A stretch of 64,000 nucleotides of DNA, taken from the NCBI GenBank assembly GCA_014905825.1, contig JACGCN010000002.1:1-64000 (forward strand), in the 5' to 3' direction. Made by a program: the position numbers and the translations under genes. The DNA is from Lyophyllum atratum. Taxonomy: Eukaryota; Basidiomycota; Agaricomycetes; Agaricales; Lyophyllaceae. The notes beneath the pieces are model-generated. The model did not search any database. It was not told the origin of the DNA and saw nothing but the letters and a program-made list of their open reading frames with translations. Shown here piece by piece: positions 44,808 through 56,607 of the stretch; position 1 is the stretch's first letter, and every line of letters starts with the position of its first letter.

Positions 44808-47800
44808 ATGAAGTCTCTCAGTCCTACTACCGACGACCTCTTTGGAAGGTCGAACCCCTCCGAAAACCCTTCAAAATTCAGTCTGCTTAGTCCTAACGTT
44901 TCCGATCGTCGATCATCGGTTAGCACGCCACGCTCCCCAACGTGAATTTTTATCATCCGTTGTGCGGCCTCGTTGCACTCCCCAACCGACCACGATACTC
45001 GACTATTGGACAACCTGCCCTCAAGTCCAACGGTTATCAACTACGCGCCCCGACGTATCTTCTTCTGCATAACCGTTATGCCTCCTCAGCGAGTCGCGTC
45101 CAATGCGGCAGGGACGGGTGTTACTACTCCGTCCAACCCCTCTGCCACTGGGAAACGACCCACTACCCGTTCTACTCCCGCGTCAGCCGCTGCTTCCTCA
45201 GCAGCAGGCGACGTGGTACCCCGCTCGACGCCGGCCCCTGGAGTCCCCAAGGGCAAGGCGCGAGCTTCCTCCCCGGTTTGAATCAATCGCTCACCGACCA
45301 TCGAGACTGTACCGGATCACGAGAGCGGATCCCCCCCGGGACCCTCCCTAACATTAGACGGTCCTTTGCTAGAACTGGAAGCCAAGTTCACGAGCAACAA
45401 ACCTGTTCGGGATCCTCCTCCTCATCATAGGATGTACCCTCCGACGCCAGGCTCAAGGCGCGAGGGGCGATTCACAGACGACCGTTCGGAGTCAGCAGCC
45501 CCGTCCTTAGGCTTCCTTACGGAAGCTACTCCTCCTCCTGTTGACGGAACCTCCGCGACTCCACGGGAAGAAGGCGCGCCCGCCACGCTAGACTCTCACC
45601 CTTTCATATTTGGGGGAATACCTGCGTTATCGAGCATTGAGATCAGAGACGAACCCATCGAGTGTTCGAACTTCCGCTACCATCCAACGTTCGACCCCAA
45701 GCTGCACTACGATCCAATCACTAGATTCGGGGGAGTTGACGGTCGTCTGCCAGGTCGAGACGAAGCTGAATCAACTCTCGTTCGCCACATCCTCATCCGA
45801 TGGAACGCCCCTCACAACGATCTATTGTGGAACACCTTGGAGGAAGGCTTACAGGATTTCCTGACCTTAAAGCTGAGCGCCAAAGACCTAGTTCAGTACC
45901 TCGATGGAGACGAGCCCATGTACTCGCTGAACGAAGCACCTCTCGGGGACATCACGCAACTCGTGCTAGCTACGCATCAAGTTCTAGACACTCTTGCGGA
46001 ATTCCTGGCTCTCGGCCCTGTCCGCAACCGTTTCCGCTACGACCCAGGATTCAAGTTTCTACGGTCCCTTGGGTGGAATAGGCATCGCAACGACATCCTG
46101 CTTACTGTAGCCCTTCTACAAAAACGAGCAACGATCGCTGCCACTCACATCCGAAACTTCATCAAGAGTTTGGACAGAATCTACCTACGCCCGGAGGATT
46201 TGGACTCGATCAGCTCGCATGACTCTACGCGAACTTCGGTCAGGTCGCTGTTTGGCGTACTTACGCCTCACGAAGAGCTAAGGAAACTGTCCTACCGACA
46301 AAACTATAGGCTACCCAAAGACCACCCCGAAGCTTCAGCTCAAGAAGACCTTCTTTTGGCCGCGGACGTCCTCATCGATCCAGAACACTTCAACGGGTTA
46401 CAGGACCCGTATCATCACAGGGAACGACGCACGAACAATGTCAATTACGAGACGGCCCCAGGTTCACCAGCGGAAGCCAGAGATACCTTACCGTCCATAT
46501 CGACTGCACGCAATCTTCGCTTCCAGCTCCCGGACTCTATTTCAAGTATCGGGAGAGGTCACGCTATCACCTCTCTCCCTGGTGTCGGCGCCATTTCGCA
46601 CGTCCAGCGACAGGCCTCCACTGTAGCGGCTACCGACGCGGGATCCCAGTCTGGGGGGCCATTGAAGATACAGCCGCCTGCTTCGTTAAAAACTCTACGG
46701 AATGTTCCACCGTCGTTCGCCGTCAAGATCCCTCGTCCCAGCAACTGGACTAGCTACATCTATAAAGCTGGGGCCAATGTCAATTCCATACCTGGCAATG
46801 CTGGACGCGGGGAAGAAGGAAACCAAGATGGTTTGCCCGGTGGAGGCCACCCTGGTGGTAACCCAGGAGGCGATGGACCCCGAGGCAACCCCTACGGCGG
46901 AGGCATGCCAGGGGGTAACGGACCTGGTGGCGCCCCAGGAGGAGGCGGACCAGGCGGAGGTGCCCCAGGAGGAGGCGGATCAGGCGGTGGTGCCCCAGGT
47001 GGAGGCGCGCCGAGTGGAGGTGCCCCAGGCGGTGGTTCTCCCGGAGGCGGAGACGGACCAGGATCGGGTTACACCCCTCGGTTCCCGTATGATCCCAACT
47101 TCACGGAGGAATGGCAGCTTAACCATAAGCTGAATCTGTCAGTTCTGCCTTCCTGGGATGGCATGGGCACCACTGCGGTTGACTACCTTGGGACCATGGG
47201 ACATCTAGCGACGCTTAGCCAGAAGATGCGCGAAGGACTAGCGCAACTCGCGCCATTCAAGTGGACTCTTCGCGCTCTCAGCTGGTGGCAGACTCTACCA
47301 TCCGACGTTCGAACTTATCTCTCCCAAGACTGGAACGTTATGCTACTCGGCATCCGAGCGCATTTCCTCGACGAAAATTGGATCAAGGAAAGAACCTTTG
47401 AGTTCGAAGAAATGAGATTCAGGCAGAAGGGCTGCGACCGCGAGGATCCTATCGACTATATCCAGCGTCGCATCAAACATCATTCCTTTCTGTACCCCGA
47501 AGACGAGGACGGACCATTAGCCGTTTCTCGTATTCTGCGCAACAAACCCACGGAATGGGATACTACTGTCAATGAGCGTCTCACCCCCTCTATCTTCGAA
47601 CTTCAAGCTGTTGCTAAGCGTATGGGAAGCACCCTTATCAGTGCTTGGGAACTTGCCGAGAAGATGCGGAATCCACAACCGTACTATCGGAATAACGGTC
47701 GCAGATCCGCTCACGCCGCTGACTTAGTGCAGCAGGCGAGCGATGAGTTACCTTCAGAGGAAGATTCTGACGAAGACCGCGAAGCCCATGCAGCGCAGTT

Positions 47801-50800
47801 CCGCGGTCGTAATGGGTCTTCCAAACTGTCCAAACCAACCTCTGAGCAGAAACCGTGGCCAGAAGGGAAGACTATTAACGGATATGCCTTCACTAGGGAC
47901 GATAAAGTGGCAAGTGATAGACGTCCGAATGGGTCTTGCTACATCTGTACCAGCCCCATGCACTTTGCTCGCGACTGTTCTCATTACGGCAAATGGGACT
48001 CTCTACGCTCCGCCAACTTGATAACCGTGGACATAGCCGACGATATCATAGCTCAACATGATAGAGAGTATGTAGCTATGCTTGTGGAATCCAAGGTCTC
48101 TTCTTCCGCTTATTCTGAGAGTGAACGTGAACCGGATCATGCTGCTGCGACCGAGGAACACGTCGCTTACGTCCATTTAGCCGACGCCTTCCCTTCCGAG
48201 TTCTATGGCCCCAACCGGAATTATCGAAGACGAGTTATGTTTTCGAATAGGAAATTAGCCAAACAATCAGCACGAGAATCCGACCTTAGTATGTCTACTG
48301 AGGAACCGATGCTCTCGTCAGATTTACCCCCTCCACCTCCGCCATACGTAGAAATCGTCGCCGCTAGGAAGGCGCGATCTCTCCCTGCGGGATATGGCTC
48401 GTTAGGGTCTCGAGCTTTACACATAAAAGCTCATATCGGCGCCGTCGATCAGGCCCCCGTTCAGGGCCGATTGGATTCAGGCGCTGATATTACCTTAATG
48501 TCCGAAGAATACTGGAAGTCTATCCCTGGATTACCAGCTCCTAAGGAGGGCATGCGCATTAAACTCTACCATCTTACCGGACATGCGAAAGTCTTGGGAT
48601 ATGTCACCACCACCCTGTACGCCGAATCAGCCGACCACCGTATGGTGAGCTTCGAACTAGAAGCATACATTGTCCGCGATATGAAAGTACCGCTGCTCCT
48701 AGGCGAAGACTTCCAGATCACTTACGAACTCGGACTCACTCGGCACGTTACTGGTCACTGCGAAGTAATAGTCGGGGATTCCGATCTTGTTATACCTGCC
48801 TCGTCGGCGCAACAAGTGGATCTTGGGTTCGAAATACGGAAAGCTTTCAAGGTTCAGTCCTTCGTACGCTCTAAAGCGGTGCGACGTGGTCGAGCTCGAG
48901 CCAAAGACTTTGGCCATACCGACCCTCCAGTCGTGGCGTCTGAAGATGTGCTCATCACAGCGGAATCTGTACATAACGTACCCGTGGACGCCCCTTTCGG
49001 GGAGAAGAAAGAGTGGCTAGTCGAAAAGGTTATCATCGGCGACCCTGGGATGGCGGTGCTTGCAGCCCCAACGACGTGGATTTCGGCGGGATTCCCTTAT
49101 CTGCCCATTGCCAACCCGTCGAAGACTCCGTGGTATATCCGGAAGGGCGACATAGTAGGCTACCTTAAGAATCCTGAAGACTTCGCAGATAAACCTGCTA
49201 CTCCGGAGGAATGGGATAAATACACAGCCTCAGCCGAAGCCTTGAAAACGGTCGTTGAGGGAACGCTCAGAGCTCAAGACCTCGCTAATGCCCAACCCTC
49301 CGACGCCCCGTCTGCGGAAGACCAATTAGCTTCGGACGACGCTTGGGGTCCGAAAACGACCGCCCTACCTGACGAACCGATGACCGGTGACGTCGCCGAA
49401 CTCGTAAACCTTGGTCCTGATATTCCAGAGGATGTTAAACCGAAACTAGCTGAGGTATCGCGTAAGCATCGCACAGCGTTCGGTTTAGACGGCAGACTAG
49501 GAAAGGTTGACGCCCGGGTAGACGTGCCATTGAAACCCGGGACCACCCCCATATCCGTGCCCATGTACGGCGCGTCGCCAGCTAAGCGAGAAGTCATCGA
49601 GAAACAAGTAAACTCATGGTTCGAAGCCGGAGTCATAGAGCCTTCTAAGAGTCCCTGGGGATTCCCAGTGGTAGTCGTTTATCGTAACGGCAAACCGCGC
49701 TTAGTGGTTGACTACCGCAAACTTAACGCGCAGACGGTGCCGGATGAATTTCCTATTCCTCGACAATCGGAAATCATCCAGGCGCTGTCTGGAGCCCAAG
49801 TCCTTTCGACTTTTGATGCCCTTGCGGGATTCACGCAGTTGGAAATGGCCGAGTCGGCGAAGGAATGCACCGCTTTCCGTTGCCATCTCGGGCTTTTCCA
49901 GTTCAAACGTATGCCTTTCGGCTTGCGGAACGGACCATCCATCTTTCAACGTGTTATGCAAGGTGTTTTAGCCCCGTTCTTATGGCTGTTTACCTTGGTG
50001 TATATCGACGACATAGTGGTGTTCTCAAAATCTTGGGATGATCACTTGGTTCATCTGGATAATGTGCTAGGCGCTATTGCGGCTGCCGGCATCACCCTAT
50101 CCCCCCCGAAATGTTTCGTCGGTTACGCGTCCATTCTGCTTTTAGGACAGAAAGTGTCCCGCCTCGGCCTTTCTACACATCAGGAGAAGGTTAGCGCTAT
50201 CATTGACCTAGCGAGGCCCCGATCCATGGCAGATTTACAGAAATTCCTCGGTATGGTTGTATACTTCTCGTCATACGTCCCTTTCTATTCCTTTATCGCC
50301 GCTCCGCTTTTCGCCCTGCTGCGCAAGGGCGTCCGATGGACTTGGACCGCTGAGCACGAGATAGCGTTTGACCAAGTCAAGAACGCTCTCTCTAGTGCCC
50401 CGGTGCTAGGGCATCCCGAACGCGGTCAGCCTTATCGTCTCTATACCGATGCTTCCGACTTCGCGCTCGGCGCCAGTCTTCAGCAAGTACAGGCCATAGC
50501 GGTTAATGATTTGAAGGGGACTCCAATGTACGACCGCCTCTGTAAGGCTTGGGACGCGGGGGCGGACGTCCCCAGCCTCGTGCCGGTATTGTCGAAGGAC
50601 GTCGACGAGGGACTTACTACCCGTACCCCTTGGGGTCTCACCCTCGACGACACAGTTGTACGCGTCGAACGCGTCATATGCTATTGGAGCCGAACTCTTC
50701 ACCAAGCAGAACGGAATTACAGTGCTACGGAGCGAGAGGCCTTAGGCGCTAAGGAAGCCCTCGTCAAGTTCCAACCATTCATTGAAGGCGAAACCGTTAT

Positions 50801-52957
50801 CTTAATTACGGATCACGCCGCATTGCAATGGGCCCGTATCTACGAAAACACCAACAGGAGATTGGCTGCGTGGGGGGCAGTATATGCCGCGTATCCAGGG
50901 CTAAAGATCGTGCATCGCCCGGGTCGGATTCATTCGAACGTCGATCCTTTATCCCGACTACCAAGGATTCCGCAGCACAACTCTCCTTTGAGAGACGACA
51001 TTCTCCCAATCATTCCCGATGAGGAGGCTCAGAACATCGCTCAATCAGCGGAAGACGCAGGTTCTCATGCTCCAGCCAAGAAAGCCGCCTTTACAGTTTG
51101 GTGGTGGGAAGATATCATTGACAAGGAAAGCCATCCTATACAAACGCGTAGCGCTACCAAACGAGTCGCTCGTGAACCGCCGGGCCAAGGAGAGGACCTT
51201 TCCTCCGAGGCTACAGGCGGCCGAGTTAACCCATCTAGCGTCCCCGCTGGAGCCGAGTCGGCAGAATCGGACGATCTACCTAACCCGCCTAGCGTCCCTG
51301 CTGGAGCCGACTCAACAGAATCGGACGATCTGCCTTTCCCAAATAATGACCCTTGGACTTACCCGACGGGAGTGAAACCGCCGGTCGAAGAACCAGAAGA
51401 CGATTGGTCCAAGAAATCGCATTTGCTCATTTCCATGAATCCCGAAATGATCAAGAGATTCGCGCAGGCCTACAAGGACGATCCAGCATTTAAGAATAAT
51501 TACACAGAAGAAGTTCCGAACCCGAACAAGGTCCTCACGCCATCGCGATACCAAAAAGGGAGTAACGGCCTCCTATATTTCATCGACGCCGACTGGAACG
51601 CCAGACTATGCGTACCAAAGGGAGAAGTTAACTATGTTCTTCGGTGGATACATGAATCCCCTTTTGAAAGTGCCCACGCCGGACCTCGAAGGTTCCTGGC
51701 GAGGCTCAAGGAACTCTTCTTCTGGCCCCGCATGTTTGCCGATGTTCACGAGTACACAGCGTCATGCGACATCTGTCAAAAATCAAAACGGATCACCGTC
51801 GCCAGATGGGTGGCCTGCGACCTGCGCACGTTCCCGCTAGACCCTTCGCCACCGTCTCCTTTGACCTTATCACTGGCCTCCCTCCTTCTGGGGACTTGAA
51901 ATACACCGCTATACTAGCGATTATCGACAAACTGACCAAGTACGCCCTCTTCATCCCGACCCACGAAGAACTTTCGCAGGAAGGATTCGCTAAAATCTTT
52001 GTCGAACGTGTCGCCAATGTGTATGGACTGCCCGAACGCATAATCGCTGACCGAGATCGCCGTTGGTCAACGGCCTTCTGGCGCTCGGTCGTAGAAAGTT
52101 ATGGCAGCGTTATGGCTCTGTCTTCGGCTCATCACCCTCAAACGGACGGACAGACGGAAGTGCTGAATGCCATGATTGAACAAATGCTGCGCGCTTACGT
52201 TGCCACAGATCGTTCGTCCTGGGCTCAGTGGTTATCTGCCTTAGCTCACGCCTACAATTCCTCCGTCCATTCCTCAACCTCTTATTCACCAAATTTCCTG
52301 CTCATGGGTTACAAACCGCAAACTACCGCGGGAGTTGTGGCGCCACAAAACGATCCAGTCTCACGTCCTTTCTTGCCCAGCCAAAAGGGAGAAACTTTCG
52401 TTGAAGAAATGGAACTACATCGTAAAAATGCTCGCGACTCCGTTATCCGAGCCCAAGAACGTCAAGCCCGTGCTTACAACAAAGGGCGACGACCCATAGT
52501 CGAATTCGACTTAGGTGACTGGGCTCTGGTCAATCCTCACTCTCTCGAGCTAGTCGACGTCAAAGGTACCGGTCGTAAACTTATACAACGCACAATCGGC
52601 CCCTTTGAAGTCCTTGAGAAGGTTAACCCTATGGTCTACCGGTTACGACTACCCGACACATACCCCATGCACCCCGTATTCAACCTACAACATCTACGGC
52701 GTTATACGCCATCTGACCCTAAATTTGGAGAGCGATCCACGCTCCCTCCCACTCGCGACTTCCTAGCCACGGAAGAATATGAAGTCGAAGCCATATTAGG
52801 CCATCGAATTGATTCACGAAGAAAAGCCAATCGGAGAATGTACCTTATCCGCTGGAAGGGATACGACCCTACAGAGGATAGCTGGGTATCCGAATACGAC
52901 CTTAGAAACGCGCCTGCCTTGAGGCGCGAGTATCACGCGATGGCGAGTCTCACGTGA
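44808..52957 (+). pseudogene. gag-pol polyprotein region of the gypsy element, with lesions
   Basis: The main frame is open from 45366 to 51899. It is continuous in phase with upstream ATGs at 44808 and 45078, but TGA codons at 44943 and 45279 interrupt that upstream part. Numbering from 45366: a Gly-rich collagen-like stretch (about 490-565), CCHC knuckle CYICTSPMHFARDC (858-871), protease LDSGAD (Asp1037), reverse transcriptase with YIDDIVVFS (1546), RNase H LYTDASDFALGA (Asp1695), integrase zinc finger ending CDIC (2134). Directly after it, in an A-run near 51,780-51,790, the frame shifts by one base and continues to 52957 with the D,D,E core (FDLITGLP, DRDRRW, QTDGQTEV), a GPF module (TIGPFEVLEKV) and a chromodomain (YEVEAILGHRI...WKGYDPTEDSWVS). 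The chromodomain places it among chromoviruses, which target heterochromatin. Confidence 0.92.
46840..47070 (+). repeat. glycine-rich repeat region in gag
   Basis: Short imperfect repeats encoding GGP/GGA/PGG motifs (for example GGGAPGGGGSGGGAPGG) between the capsid-like N-terminal part and the second conserved gag segment (EWQLNHKLNLSVLPSWDGM). Probably a flexible or phase-separating linker; length likely varies between copies. Confidence 0.8.
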
Positions 52958-53050
52958 TAAATACCCGGATAATTCCGTGCTTATGGCCAGTTGTTACTGG
53001 CTGAGCTTCAATCTTAACTTCTTCATTCCTACTCTATATCTTCTCGACCG

Positions 53051-53335
53051 CTCAAGGCTGTATCTCGTATACTTGCCGGGGCAGTCACCGTTCTACGCGC
53101 TCAAGGCTGTATCTCGTATACTTGCCGGGGCAGTCACTGTTCTACTACTTTCGCACTCGCCCAAGGCTGTATCTCGAATATTAGCCGGGGTGGGTTTCTT
53201 TTTTTTTCATATGTCCTAGCTCAAGGCTGTACCCTGAGTATTTGCCGGAGCCTGATACCCCCTACCTTAGATAGCTATCTCCTTATACCAGCTCGTTCAA
53301 GGCTGTAACTTCGTTACCTGCCGGGGCGCGTTCGG
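53051..53335 (+). repeat. five degenerate tandem repeats between pol and the extra ORF
   Basis: Starts at about 53,051, 53,100, 53,161, 53,220 and 53,295. Consensus CTCAAGGCTGTATCTCG followed by TATACTTGCCGGGGC; the first two units are nearly identical, later ones diverge. Spacing is 49-75 bp. It is non-coding. The place, between two ORFs of an RNA that should be translated as one message, suggests a role in re-initiation, internal ribosome entry, a promoter or RNA packaging (inference). Confidence 0.75.
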
Positions 53336-53382
53336 CTACACCATTTTAATCAAAATTCTCAAACCTTTCACTATAATTCGCT

Positions 53383-56300
53383 TTGGACATGGACTCTCGC
53401 CGTTTCCCCACTCCCCGACTATCTAGCCTCGCGGATTTCTACGCGGCGCCTAACGTGGACGACTCGTTACAGTTCGATATCCCCCCTTTCTCCCAATACA
53501 ACGGCTGGACTCTTAAGGAACAATACCTCGCGTGGTCTCCTAACTCTACCATCATCGCTTTCCTCCCGGGCGTCGCTCCTCCCGGTCACTCTACTATCCC
53601 GTCTGCTAACATCCGGCAACGACGATTCGACGGGTCGTTAGGGCGTTTTGATTGGACGGTAGCACCCCAAATGGCGAGCGAACATATCTGGAGGGCGCTC
53701 TGCTTACGTCCCAAGATAGGCTACGAACGTCGCGAAGAGATGCCGGAGTACGAATTCCTGACAAAACAATGGATATCGCTAGACCAGGACACGGGCTGTT
53801 TCAGGCCGGAATATTTAGACCGCCTACGGGCTCGTGTGGCGGACCTCGATCGGCAGATAGCCTCCCGCAGTGACGAAGTACGCAATGCCTACATCAGGTT
53901 CTGGGACCTACGCCCTCGCGACCCCAAGCCGTCTGACGTAGAATCCCTGGTGCAAGCGAAGACCTGGGCTGACGCGGTAGACCAGGGCGCTTCGGTATTG
54001 CGAGGCCTCAAGGAGAAAGCCGCTTGGCTCGAATTCACACACAGGCTGTCGACGGAAGAGTGGAACGCCTCCATAGCTCGAGTACGAAGCACGGGAGTTC
54101 CTTCAGCGTCCGACGACTACTTTGGGGCATGGATAAATGGCAGATGGACAACCCAGTCGCTATGGCTGCTCAGCCAAGCTATCCCATGCTTCGTGGCCCA
54201 TCTCTTAGATGAGGATGAGATCTACTTCGACCCTTACCCCGACCCCCCCCGCCCTCACCGTCAGTGGTGGGAAGGAACCGACGCTGAAGCATTGTCGAAG
54301 GAGCGTCACCCCTACGACCACGTCGCCTTAAGGAACCTTAGTTCGCGGGCCTCTTACCACCCTCCTCTTTTCCCTCAACTTCTTCCGCAGGCTACACCCG
54401 AGTTCCACCGCGCCTCCTTCCCTCCGAATCAACGATGGAGGGGACCGTTAGTGGGGTACTCGGATTCACCGCCGCCTCCCTCGCCGATCCGTGGAAATTC
54501 CCCACTCCTCGAATTGCCCCTCGAAGAACCCTCGGGACCCCAGATCAGTCCTGACTGCGAGGCCGCTCCTCTGGAGCGTGTCCAGCTTTATTCTGATCGG
54601 GAACCGTGGATTAAGCCGCCGGCGCTGTTTAACAACAGACCTAACGGCTCGTGGAGTCGATGGATCACAGACGATTGGGAAGTTTGCACGGAGGTTGGAA
54701 GGAAGAACCCGGAAGTAGAGGGGTATGACTACAGCGCGTACGACCGCCATAATCAACGGAGGATTCATTACGATACCATGCCTCCCCCTCCGTCCGGCAC
54801 AGTCGGGGAAGGTAAATACGGTCGTCCAGCTCCTAGATCGCGTTACCAAGGGCTAGCAGGTGAGGTCGTCGGATCCCGATGGCTTTATCACAGTGCGTAC
54901 CCGGCGATGTCCGACCTCCCTGTACGGATCCCAGAACCGCTCGCGTCCGATCTACCTCCCCGTCCTAGCTTAGATGTCATTACTTTGGTCCCCTCCTCGA
55001 GCGAAGGAGTGCCCGTCGATACGCCATTGAGTGGACAAAACGCTCAAGGAGGCGGCGACGCGGAAATGGAAGATTTCGCTTTGTCCTTTGGTTCGTCGCC
55101 AAGGGCTTCCCCTGTCCGCACCACTCCGACTACTCCAGTCCTTGCGGCTTCGTCCTATCTGCGCTCCACCGCCTTTCCGATGTCGACGACTTGGGAAGTG
55201 ATAAAGGATGGTCTCTTGAGCCTAGCGGTGGATCGGCCGGATATTCACCTCCTGAGCATCGCCCTGACGATTGATCGGGCGACAGCGAGTACCGACTTCT
55301 GCCATACGGTCTGGATCTCAGCATCCTCAGAGGACAGCGCGCAAGCCCTACGTTTAGCCTATGTGGGACCTACTTCCGGAGGCCCTTTAGCTACTCTGCA
55401 GTGGGCCACGAGAGTTGACTTTGAGCGAGCCTTTGCAGCGGCAGTACATTTGTGGGCCGCCCCTGTCCAACCAGATCCCGTCCCCCCTGCGTCGCCTCGC
55501 AGTCCCATGCAAACAGATCAATGGTCACCCCCTCCCCTGCGAAACCTCCCTGAGGCCGTTTCTCGCGGGCGTTCTCGGGGGCCCCAGAGCGGACGGTTCC
55601 CTTCCGACGGAGGGTACTTGCGACCTAGAACTTTACGATCGCGCAGCAGATCGCGTTTGTCACCTTCGTACGGGGCAAGGCGCTCGAGAAAAGGGAAAGA
55701 ACGTACCAGCTCCGACTTTCCTCGAGCTGTAAGACGCGGAACTGATTCCCGCAAGCGGTCTCAATCTCCTTTCCGTTCTCGCAGGTCGCCGTCCCCTTAT
55801 ACGGGTCACAGGCGCCAGCTTAGCCCGGGTCGCCATTGGTCGCCATCTTCCTCACGTCGTCGATCGCCGTACCTCCGGTCCCGCTCCTACCAACGCTCCC
55901 CCTCGCCGGAAACGTCGACACGCGAGACCATCCGCTCTCGTCGTTCGAACGCCTCCTCAGTCCCGTCTTCTGCCATAGCGGCGCCCTCAGTTCCAGTGCC
56001 TGGAACGCCGGAGTTTGGTGTATACCTCGCTGAGTTGGTCGCCCGCACGGTCGTGACGATGGCGCAATTCCCGCCGGGGGGCATATCCCGGTCGACCTCG
56101 GAAGGAACGTCTGCGTTGCCAGTAGCCTCTCCCGCGATCTCATCGGATGCAGTAGCTTCGGGCTCCTCTACTCGCGTACCATTGGTCCCTCCTGCAGTGC
56201 CTACTCCTCCCCCACGCCCTTTGATGTCGCGCTTAACGGATCCTTCTCCCCAGAGGCCTTTGCGCGATCGCCTGTCCAGCACAGTGCCATTGGCCGCGCG

Positions 56301-56607
56301 CTTCCAAACCGCGAGCACATCGCAGCCTTCCTTGGCTGCCAGGATGGGTGTCGGTCTGGCGCATCGCCTCTCGCAAGGTTACTCCGCGCCTGTAAGCGGG
56401 TCGGTTACGATGACGGGGGGCGCGACCTCAGGGCAGTCACAACGCTCAAAGAAGCCACATCGGGCGGGCCGCAAGCATACGAAGGCACTCATTCGTCGCG
56501 CGATTGAAGACGGCACCTATGACGAACATTACGGACGAGGCGCTTCGGAGGACAGGGATGAGCAGGGGTCACCCGGCTCCAGTCTTCCACGCGGGGGGGC
56601 ACTGTGA
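53383..56607 (+). CDS. extra 1,074-residue ORF of the gypsy element, SR-rich C-terminal half
   Basis: A single uninterrupted frame (MDMDSRRFPTPRLSSLADFY) follows the repeats. The N-terminal 300 residues look globular, with FSQYNGWTLKEQYLAWSPNS, RQRRFDGSLGRFDW and HIWRALCLRPKIGYERRE; I recall similar unnamed proteins in many Agaricomycete genomes, probably of retrotransposon origin. Residues of about 690-870 are rich in SR/RS and RRS dipeptides (TLRSRSRSRLSPSYGARRSR), like splicing-factor tails or basic RNA-binding regions; the C terminus is basic (KKPHRAGRKHTKALIRR). There is no signal peptide or membrane span, so it is not an envelope protein. The stop TGA (56605-56607) lies within the first five bases of the 3' LTR, and the polypurine tract is inside its last codons. 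The function is unknown; nucleic-acid binding is plausible. Confidence 0.85.
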   Translation: MDMDSRRFPTPRLSSLADFYAAPNVDDSLQFDIPPFSQYNGWTLKEQYLAWSPNSTIIAFLPGVAPPGHSTIPSANIRQRRFDGSLGRFDWTVAPQMASEHIWRALCLRPKIGYERREEMPEYEFLTKQWISLDQDTGCFRPEYLDRLRARVADLDRQIASRSDEVRNAYIRFWDLRPRDPKPSDVESLVQAKTWADAVDQGASVLRGLKEKAAWLEFTHRLSTEEWNASIARVRSTGVPSASDDYFGAWINGRWTTQSLWLLSQAIPCFVAHLLDEDEIYFDPYPDPPRPHRQWWEGTDAEALSKERHPYDHVALRNLSSRASYHPPLFPQLLPQATPEFHRASFPPNQRWRGPLVGYSDSPPPPSPIRGNSPLLELPLEEPSGPQISPDCEAAPLERVQLYSDREPWIKPPALFNNRPNGSWSRWITDDWEVCTEVGRKNPEVEGYDYSAYDRHNQRRIHYDTMPPPPSGTVGEGKYGRPAPRSRYQGLAGEVVGSRWLYHSAYPAMSDLPVRIPEPLASDLPPRPSLDVITLVPSSSEGVPVDTPLSGQNAQGGGDAEMEDFALSFGSSPRASPVRTTPTTPVLAASSYLRSTAFPMSTTWEVIKDGLLSLAVDRPDIHLLSIALTIDRATASTDFCHTVWISASSEDSAQALRLAYVGPTSGGPLATLQWATRVDFERAFAAAVHLWAAPVQPDPVPPASPRSPMQTDQWSPPPLRNLPEAVSRGRSRGPQSGRFPSDGGYLRPRTLRSRSRSRLSPSYGARRSRKGKERTSSDFPRAVRRGTDSRKRSQSPFRSRRSPSPYTGHRRQLSPGRHWSPSSSRRRSPYLRSRSYQRSPSPETSTRETIRSRRSNASSVPSSAIAAPSVPVPGTPEFGVYLAELVARTVVTMAQFPPGGISRSTSEGTSALPVASPAISSDAVASGSSTRVPLVPPAVPTPPPRPLMSRLTDPSPQRPLRDRLSSTVPLAARFQTASTSQPSLAARMGVGLAHRLSQGYSAPVSGSVTMTGGATSGQSQRSKKPHRAGRKHTKALIRRAIEDGTYDEHYGRGASEDRDEQGSPGSSLPRGGAL
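56591..56602 (+). promoter_or_regulatory. polypurine tract of the retrotransposon
   Basis: GCGGGGGGGCAC immediately before the 3' LTR, the place of plus-strand priming. It overlaps the last codons of the extra ORF. Confidence 0.6.

Noticed and set aside
53383..56607. Extra ORF as an envelope gene
   Set aside because: No signal peptide, no membrane span and no Cys-rich ectodomain; the composition is SR-rich and basic.
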